Assembly: GCA_900316795.1 (NCBI GenBank)
Contig: ONEF01000007.1
Coordinates: 61,753 to 125,752, forward strand
Direction: 5' to 3'
DNA length: 64,000 nt
Origin: an uncultured Bacteroidales bacterium
GTDB taxonomy: Bacteria > Bacteroidota > Bacteroidia > Bacteroidales > UBA932
This document shows positions 59,189 to 64,000 of the stretch, piece by piece. Below the pieces are notes generated by a model. The model was not told where the DNA came from. It worked only from the letters and a program-made list of their open reading frames with translations, and searched no databases. The position numbers and the translations under genes are program-made. Position 1 is the stretch's first letter. The number at the start of each line of letters is the position of its first letter.

Positions 59189-62100
59189 CTATCTAGCCAA
59201 TAGGCAATTGCCCGCCACCGTACACATTAAGTTGAGGATTTCGATTGGATGAAAGGCCTTGACTCCGGTGCCGTCCAGGATCTGCTGGCGGCAGCTGGTG
59301 CCGGGAGCCGCAACCCAAACGGGCGCAGCTTCCAGAGATGATTCCTCCGAGGCGACTTGTAAACCAGTATCCTTCATCCCGCTCTGGATACTTCTTCCTG
59401 AAGCAACCGCTTGGCGTACGGCCGGGAAGAGGACCATTTCCCCTATCTGCATTGATGTTTTATAGTGTTCTTTCTCGTAGCCAAAACTCCCGGCCATGCC
59501 GCAGCATCCGCTTGGAATGGTGTGGACAGTAGCTCCGCGAAGCAGCTTCTTGAGAGCGGTCTCCGTCTTTCCGATCCCGACCAAAGCCTTCTGATGGCAG
59601 TGACCGTGCAGATATATCTGACAGGCTGCCTGTGAGAAACTTTCAGGACTGATATTTCCTGACTCTATCTCCCTTACAATGAACTCGTCATACAAGAGCG
59701 CATTTTTCCCAAGAGCCTGGGCCCGGCTCCTCATTTCCGGAGGTACAAGGTCAGGATATTCATCCCTGAAACTTAATATGCAGCTCGGTTCAATTCCCAC
59801 CAAAGGCACTTCAGAAGAAACTATATCGCCGAGAAGCTCAACATTCTTTCTGGCAAACTTCCTCGCAAGGCGCAGGCTTCCCTTGGAGATGGCTGCCCGG
59901 CCGCTTTCCACATGCCTTGGTATCTCAACTTCATATCCAAGACGCTTCAGCAAGCGGGCAAAAGTCAGCCCCAGCTCAGCTTCCTGGTAATTTGTGAACT
60001 CATCCGCAAAAAGATACACTTTACGCAATTTCTGCAAATCCCTTGTACTTGAGCTATTTGAAAGCCGCCCATAATCGAATTGCTTGCAATCACGCCTTAC
60101 AAGGGTACGCATAGACCACCGGCTGAGTTTAGGAATGTTCCTCCGCGATGAGAACTTGACAATCCTCTTGATGAGGCTCGATGAAGGTTTCCATCCTGCA
60201 AAGAAGTTGTAGAGAGGTCTTACATAGTGCCCTAACTTTTCTATTGAAGCCATCCGGGCTATCATCCAGATATACAGTGGAGTACCCTTGTAATTCCAGC
60301 GATGCTGGAGCAGTTCCGCACGGATGCGCGTCATATCCACGCTGGACGGGCACTCGCTCCGGCAGCCTTTGCAGGCAAGACAGCTTGAAAGCACCTCCCC
60401 GACCTCATCGCTGCAGACGGCATCCTTGAAGCTCCACCCGCCGGCAGCACCACTCCCGGAGCAAGCATCTAGAGGCCCTGTTCCGGCAACGCCATAAGTC
60501 AGCAACTCCCTGAGGACATTAGCCCTGGCACGAGTACTCCAGAGCTCATCCCCTGAAACCTTGAAGGCAGGACACATCGTACCACCCATCAAATTAGACT
60601 TACGGCAGGCTCCGGCACCGTTGCACTGCTCTATATTGCAAAGCATTGCGTACGGATTGCTCTCCCCGTGGGTAAATTCACCGTTCCAGGTGAAAAATGT
60701 ATTTTCAGGAAGTATGTACGCACTCTCACATCCATTTCCGGAACCAGTCTGCCAGGTCTCTTCTTTTTCAGAAGAGGCTTGCAGAATCTCGCCATTCAGC
60801 AAAAAACGTAGATACTCGTCCATAGGAGGAGTGTCCACTATCTTTCCAGTATTGAACACGCCGGAAGGATCCCACACAGCCTTCACCTGACGCATCATCT
60901 GATAAACCTTATCGCCATACATCAGAGGAATGAACTCCCCCCTGAGGCGACCGTCTCCATGCTCTCCCGAGAGACTTCCACGGTGCTTTTTGACGAGAAC
61001 CGCCGTCTTACGAGCCACCTCACGGAACTTCTTCCGGTCAGCAGGAGCCTTGAGGTTCAGTATCGGTCTGAGATGCAATTCTCCTGTACTTATATGCCCG
61101 TAATAGACACAGGAAAGTCCCAGCCCATCCAGCATCTTCTTGAAATCCGCAATGTATGCAGGCATCCTTTCCGGAGAAACCGCAGTATCCTCAATAACGC
61201 CAACCGGCTTGGCGTCTCCCTTCATGCCGCTAAGCACACCGAGTCCGGCCTTCCGCAAATCCCACACGCGGCTGATATCCTTCCCGTAAACCCTTGTACA
61301 GCAATAAGCTAACCCCTCTACTCCAACCACAGCATCCACACTGATCTTGCCTCCGATAGCTTCCACAAAGCCTGCAAGAGGCTTTCCATCCCGAGCATCA
61401 TCAAAACCAGAACCTCTCATCACTTCAGCCTCAAAAGCAGAAGCTTTGGACTCCATATCATCTCCCTCAAACTCAGCGATAATGAGCGCTGCGGGATCCC
61501 CCTCAATGAAGAAACGGTTACGCTGCTGCTCCAAGTTTCCCTTGCTCAGTTCCAGAATCTGTCCGTCCATCAGTTCCACTGCAACAGGTCCGTGCCTGAG
61601 AGCCACAAGATTGGCGTAGAGGCTATCTTCCAAGCTGTTGCAATGAGCACAAACAACAAGATGATTATCAGACGGAAGAGGATCCAGGGACACCTTGATC
61701 TCGGTAATGAAAGCCAGCGTCCCCTCACTACCGCAAAGCAACTTGCAGAGATTTATCTTTCTCTGATGCAAATCGTCGATTGCATCAACATATCCAGCCT
61801 TGTTTCCTTCAGAGGTAGAAACTGAATCGGAAGCAATGCCCTCAACAGCTTCATCTATAGCGTAGCCGCAACTGCGACGTCTCAGACTCTTGTCCGGAAA
61901 ATTCTCCTCCAAAAGCCTGACAGTATCTCCATCAAGCCCCCACCGAAGCATCTGGGCATATATTTTTTCCGCCAAACATCCAGTTCCATCCCCTCTCTCC
62001 CAGAAGCAAGGCCCGAAACGTTCCTCAAGCTCTGCAATCGTGTAATCCTTAAACACTTCCACACTGCCGTCGCTGAGAACAGCAGTAGCCTCCATGACAT

Positions 62101-62542
62101 GGTGGCGCGTACTTCCGTACACAAGGGAATGTGTACCGCACGAATTATTACCCAGCATCCCGCCAATACAGCAGCGGTTGCTGGTAGATGTCTCAGGGCT
62201 GAAGAAAAGGCCATAAGGCTTCAATGCAAGATTCAGTTCATCACGAACCACACCCGGCTGAACCCGGGCCCATCGTTGAGAAGCATTGATTTCCAGGATC
62301 CTGCTCCAATACTTTGAAATATCACAGACTATGCCACTTCCAACAACCTGTCCGCAAATAGATGTGCCACCAGCACGAGGAATCAGATGAGTGTGCCTTC
62401 TTTTTGCCTCAGCGACAAGTTCCACCACATCCTCAACCGTTTGCGGATACGCAACACCCACCGGAAGCTCCCTATAGACAGAAGCATCCGTAGCATAAGC
62501 AATCCTATGTAACTTGTCACCAAGAATCTCCATCATTAACAA
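59189..62542 (-). CDS. FAD-linked oxidase fused to 4Fe-4S/CCG domain (Dld/GlcD + GlpC type)
   Basis: The 1117-residue protein has an FAD_binding_4 domain (PRAGGTSICGQVVGSGIVCD near residue 58; SNRCCIGGMLGNNSCGTHSL), an FAD-oxidase C-terminal domain to about residue 590, two 4Fe-4S motifs (CRKSNLMGGTMCPAF near 680; CLACKGCRSECPSSVDMTR near 765) and CCG-type clusters (CILSFRDEYP, HGHCHQKAL, SGCCGMAGSFGYEKEHY). This is the Bacteroidota D-lactate/glycolate-type dehydrogenase that passes electrons to quinone. It is over 100 residues longer than homologues I know, partly from a polar insert near residue 238 (SDSVSTSEGNKAGYVD). ATGs at 62536 and 62533 are alternatives. Confidence 0.88.
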   Translation of the reverse strand: MLMMEILGDKLHRIAYATDASVYRELPVGVAYPQTVEDVVELVAEAKRRHTHLIPRAGGTSICGQVVGSGIVCDISKYWSRILEINASQRWARVQPGVVRDELNLALKPYGLFFSPETSTSNRCCIGGMLGNNSCGTHSLVYGSTRHHVMEATAVLSDGSVEVFKDYTIAELEERFGPCFWERGDGTGCLAEKIYAQMLRWGLDGDTVRLLEENFPDKSLRRRSCGYAIDEAVEGIASDSVSTSEGNKAGYVDAIDDLHQRKINLCKLLCGSEGTLAFITEIKVSLDPLPSDNHLVVCAHCNSLEDSLYANLVALRHGPVAVELMDGQILELSKGNLEQQRNRFFIEGDPAALIIAEFEGDDMESKASAFEAEVMRGSGFDDARDGKPLAGFVEAIGGKISVDAVVGVEGLAYCCTRVYGKDISRVWDLRKAGLGVLSGMKGDAKPVGVIEDTAVSPERMPAYIADFKKMLDGLGLSCVYYGHISTGELHLRPILNLKAPADRKKFREVARKTAVLVKKHRGSLSGEHGDGRLRGEFIPLMYGDKVYQMMRQVKAVWDPSGVFNTGKIVDTPPMDEYLRFLLNGEILQASSEKEETWQTGSGNGCESAYILPENTFFTWNGEFTHGESNPYAMLCNIEQCNGAGACRKSNLMGGTMCPAFKVSGDELWSTRARANVLRELLTYGVAGTGPLDACSGSGAAGGWSFKDAVCSDEVGEVLSSCLACKGCRSECPSSVDMTRIRAELLQHRWNYKGTPLYIWMIARMASIEKLGHYVRPLYNFFAGWKPSSSLIKRIVKFSSRRNIPKLSRWSMRTLVRRDCKQFDYGRLSNSSSTRDLQKLRKVYLFADEFTNYQEAELGLTFARLLKRLGYEVEIPRHVESGRAAISKGSLRLARKFARKNVELLGDIVSSEVPLVGIEPSCILSFRDEYPDLVPPEMRSRAQALGKNALLYDEFIVREIESGNISPESFSQAACQIYLHGHCHQKALVGIGKTETALKKLLRGATVHTIPSGCCGMAGSFGYEKEHYKTSMQIGEMVLFPAVRQAVASGRSIQSGMKDTGLQVASEESSLEAAPVWVAAPGTSCRQQILDGTGVKAFHPIEILNLMCTVAGNCLLAR

Positions 62543-62577
62543 CTAAAAAAACATCTCAGTTTTTATCACCTGAATCT

Positions 62578-62765
62578 CCATTCATCACCTCAAACCTCAA
62601 CCGCATCTCAATCCCCACCACCTGAATTCCCATTCATCACATAAACCTACATTCATCTCATAAATTCCCATTCATCACATAAATACCCATTCATCACATA
62701 AACCTCCATTCATCTCATAAATACCCATTCATCACATAAACCTCCATTCATCACCTGAATCTCCA
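62578..62765. repeat. 19-bp tandem repeat (CCCATTCATCACATAAACC)
   Basis: Around nine degenerate units alternate CCATTCATCACATAAAT and TCCATTCATCTCATAAAT. The array overlaps the last codons of the ParD-like gene. It occupies almost all the gap to the FAD gene. Confidence 0.85.
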
Positions 62766-63025
62766 ATTGCATCTGAAACACCCTGGTTCTGAAACTTCTC
62801 CAGAAGTTCTTGCATCTCCCTACGCTGCTTTTCTTCCTGTTCTTGAAGCTGCTGAGCAAAAGTTTTGACCTCTACCTTGTCAGGCATATTGCCCTCACAT
62901 TCCTCAAGTTTGCGCAAACCCGCCCGAACAACTTCACTCACACTATTATACCTACCTTTCTCTATGAACTCCTTCACAAGTTTGTAATAGTACTCACCCA
63001 ACGTAACAGTAACTGTTCTTCCCAT
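62732..63025 (-). CDS. ParD-like ribbon-helix-helix antitoxin, no toxin seen
   Basis: The 97-residue protein has a ParD/CC2985-type N-terminus: TVTVTLGEYYYKLVKEFIEK, then GRYNSVSEVVRAGLRKLEE. The middle is a Gln/Glu-rich helix (FAQQLQEQEEKQRREMQELL), where ParD would bind ParE. The end (GDSGDEWRFM) is encoded by the first unit of the 19-bp minisatellite, so the natural C-terminus has probably been replaced. A ParE gene should follow directly downstream; instead there is only repeat DNA and the FAD oxidoreductase. It may be an orphan antitoxin or DNA-binding regulator. Confidence 0.82.
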   Translation of the reverse strand: MGRTVTVTLGEYYYKLVKEFIEKGRYNSVSEVVRAGLRKLEECEGNMPDKVEVKTFAQQLQEQEEKQRREMQELLEKFQNQGVSDAIGDSGDEWRFM

Positions 63026-63061
63026 ATCCTCACATTAATTCCGTTAAACACAATCAATAAA

Positions 63062-63132
63062 CACTTAAGCAAGAAAAGGTAATACCCTAATCATTTGATC
63101 AGGAAAAGGTAATACCCGTAATCACTTAAGCA
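63062..63132. promoter_or_regulatory. Operator-like direct repeats upstream of the ParD-like gene
   Basis: AAAAGGTAATACCC occurs at 63074-63087 and 63104-63117 (30 bp apart, about three helical turns). CACTTAAGCA flanks them at 63062-63071 and 63123-63132. GGTAATACC is itself nearly palindromic. RHH antitoxins often repress their own promoter at such repeats, so autoregulation is likely but inferred. Confidence 0.5.
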
Positions 63133-63288
63133 TTACAAAATTATAAAAAACCTTAATAATAATCCCCTCCCCGATATATTTTCAGAAAAGATATACCCCT
63201 CATTTATGTTATCTGAAGATAATGTAATCCAATTGTATCAGTGTAAGACTCAAATAAGAGAATCTATTTCTAATAATGCAGAAGTCAG

Positions 63289-63513
63289 ATATGTTTAGCC
63301 ATTTCTCTGGCTGTATGACTCAGATATGTTTAGCCGTTTCTCTGGCTGTATGGCTCAGATATGTTTAACCATTTCTCTGGCTGTATGACTCAAATATGTT
63401 TAACCATTTCTCTGGCTGTATGACCCAAATATGTATAACCATTTATATCTGAGTATGATTCAGATATGATTAGCCGTTTCTCTGGCTGTATGGCTCAGAT
63501 ATGTTTAGCCATT
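63289..63513. repeat. 35-bp tandem repeat, about 6.5 units
   Basis: The unit is ATATGTTTAGCCATTTCTCT followed by GGCTGTATGACTCAG, with few changes except one divergent unit near 63430. GCC and GGC (AGCCATTTCTCTGGCT) form a small hairpin in each unit. There are no variable spacers. Confidence 0.9.
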
Positions 63514-63715
63514 CTATTTGTGTATTATTAAGATGTATATCAATTTCTATTGGTGTAAGACATAATAAGACATAGTAAGACATAGTAAGACTTAGTCTTA
63601 CATTAAGAATTTAATAACACTCATATTTTAAGAGAGGGCAAAACAAAAAAGGGTTTAAACCTACTGGCATAAAGGTTCAATGTGCAATAAAAGAAAAGCG
63701 ATATAAATAAGAAAG

Positions 63716-64000
63716 ATGAGATATTTGAGGGAGATGAGAGAGATGAGAGAGGTGAGAGAGTTGAGGGAGGTGAGAGAGATGAGGAAGGTGAGAGAGATGA
63801 GGAAGGTGAGAGAGATGAGGAAGGTGAGAGAGATGAGGAAGGTGAGGGAGATGAGGAAGGTGAGAGAGTTGAGGGAGGTGAGAGAGATGAGGGAGGTGAG
63901 GGAGATGAGGAAGGTGAGAGAGATGAGGAAGGTGAGAGAGATGAGGAAGGTGAGAGAGATGAGGAAGGTGAGAGAGATGAGGAAGGTGAGAGAGATGAGG
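63716..64000 (+). CDS. Possible partial ORF of hexapeptide repeats in an 18-bp purine array
   Basis: The 18-bp unit GTGAGAGAGATGAGGAAG repeats about fifteen times and runs off the window. From the ATG at 63716 the frame stays open for 95 codons and reads a hexapeptide repeat, VREMRK with REL/REV variants. The strand has almost no pyrimidines except T. Whether it is translated is unknown: I see no ribosome-binding site beyond AAGAAAG. It could equally be a non-coding minisatellite. Confidence 0.3.
   Translation, partial: MRYLREMREMREVRELREVREMRKVREMRKVREMRKVREMRKVREMRKVRELREVREMREVREMRKVREMRKVREMRKVREMRKVREMRKVREMR

Noticed and set aside
63289..63513. CRISPR array
   Set aside because: The 35-bp units are directly joined with no unique spacers, and no cas gene is present.

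Overview
The window looks like chromosome from a host-associated member of the Bacteroidales (Bacteroidota). The signs are many promoters of the TAnnTTTG type, few Shine-Dalgarno sequences, numerous signal-peptidase-II lipoproteins, a TonB-dependent receptor, and family content typical of the phylum (DUF3667, DUF4332, DUF1460, DHHW/MBOAT pairs, C69 and C1 gut-type peptidases). I cannot name the genus. No rRNA, phage or intact insertion sequence was seen.

Layout. 0-6.2 kb: a corrinoid locus, with the end of cobS, cobC, a TonB receptor plus PepSY membrane protein behind a cobalamin riboswitch, and a divergent lipoprotein cobaltochelatase (CbiK). 6.2-19.2 kb: an MG2/plug-like surface protein, an MBOAT O-acyltransferase followed by two DHHW/SGNH proteins (envelope polysaccharide acylation), a GntP permease, an HD hydrolase, two paralogous lipoproteins and a bile-acid-type symporter. 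19.2-19.8 kb: repeats. 19.8-35.7 kb: a related secreted protein, an O-methyltransferase, a four-gene TolC/adaptor/ABC efflux operon, and mostly exported enzymes (C69 dipeptidase, trypsin-like lipoprotein, DUF1460 amidase) with small membrane proteins. 35.7-45.7 kb: tRNA-Lys, an unusual PAS plus A1S_2505-type fusion, a flavodoxin-like reductase, two phosphatidylserine-synthase-like genes, a UvrA2-type ATPase, and an AT-richer two-gene island encoding a cysteine-cluster lipoprotein. 46-53.5 kb: two C1 peptidases, queE with a low-complexity insert, about 1.4 kb of assorted tandem repeats, and a clpB without its N-terminal domain. 53.5-64 kb: a TPR protein, DUF368, tRNA-Arg, a DNA glycosylase, a membrane-anchored glutathione peroxidase, a sugar-nucleotide dehydrogenase, a large FAD/Fe-S oxidoreductase, a ParD-like antitoxin without a visible toxin, and repeat-rich sequence to the window end.

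The most distinctive properties are repetitive. (1) The octamer TCAGCGAT (either strand) appears about 33 times by hand count, against about two expected. (2) A family of roughly 115-bp imperfect palindromes ending in GGCGTTTT/AAAACGCC has four copies at two loci. (3) Minisatellites of many different unit lengths fill intergenic space and run into the end of the parD-like gene; low-complexity, repeat-like segments are also embedded in queE and the HD-domain gene. The best protein-level novelties are the PAS/macro-like fusion, the Cys-rich lipoprotein, and the N-domain-less ClpB behind a stop-free heptamer array.
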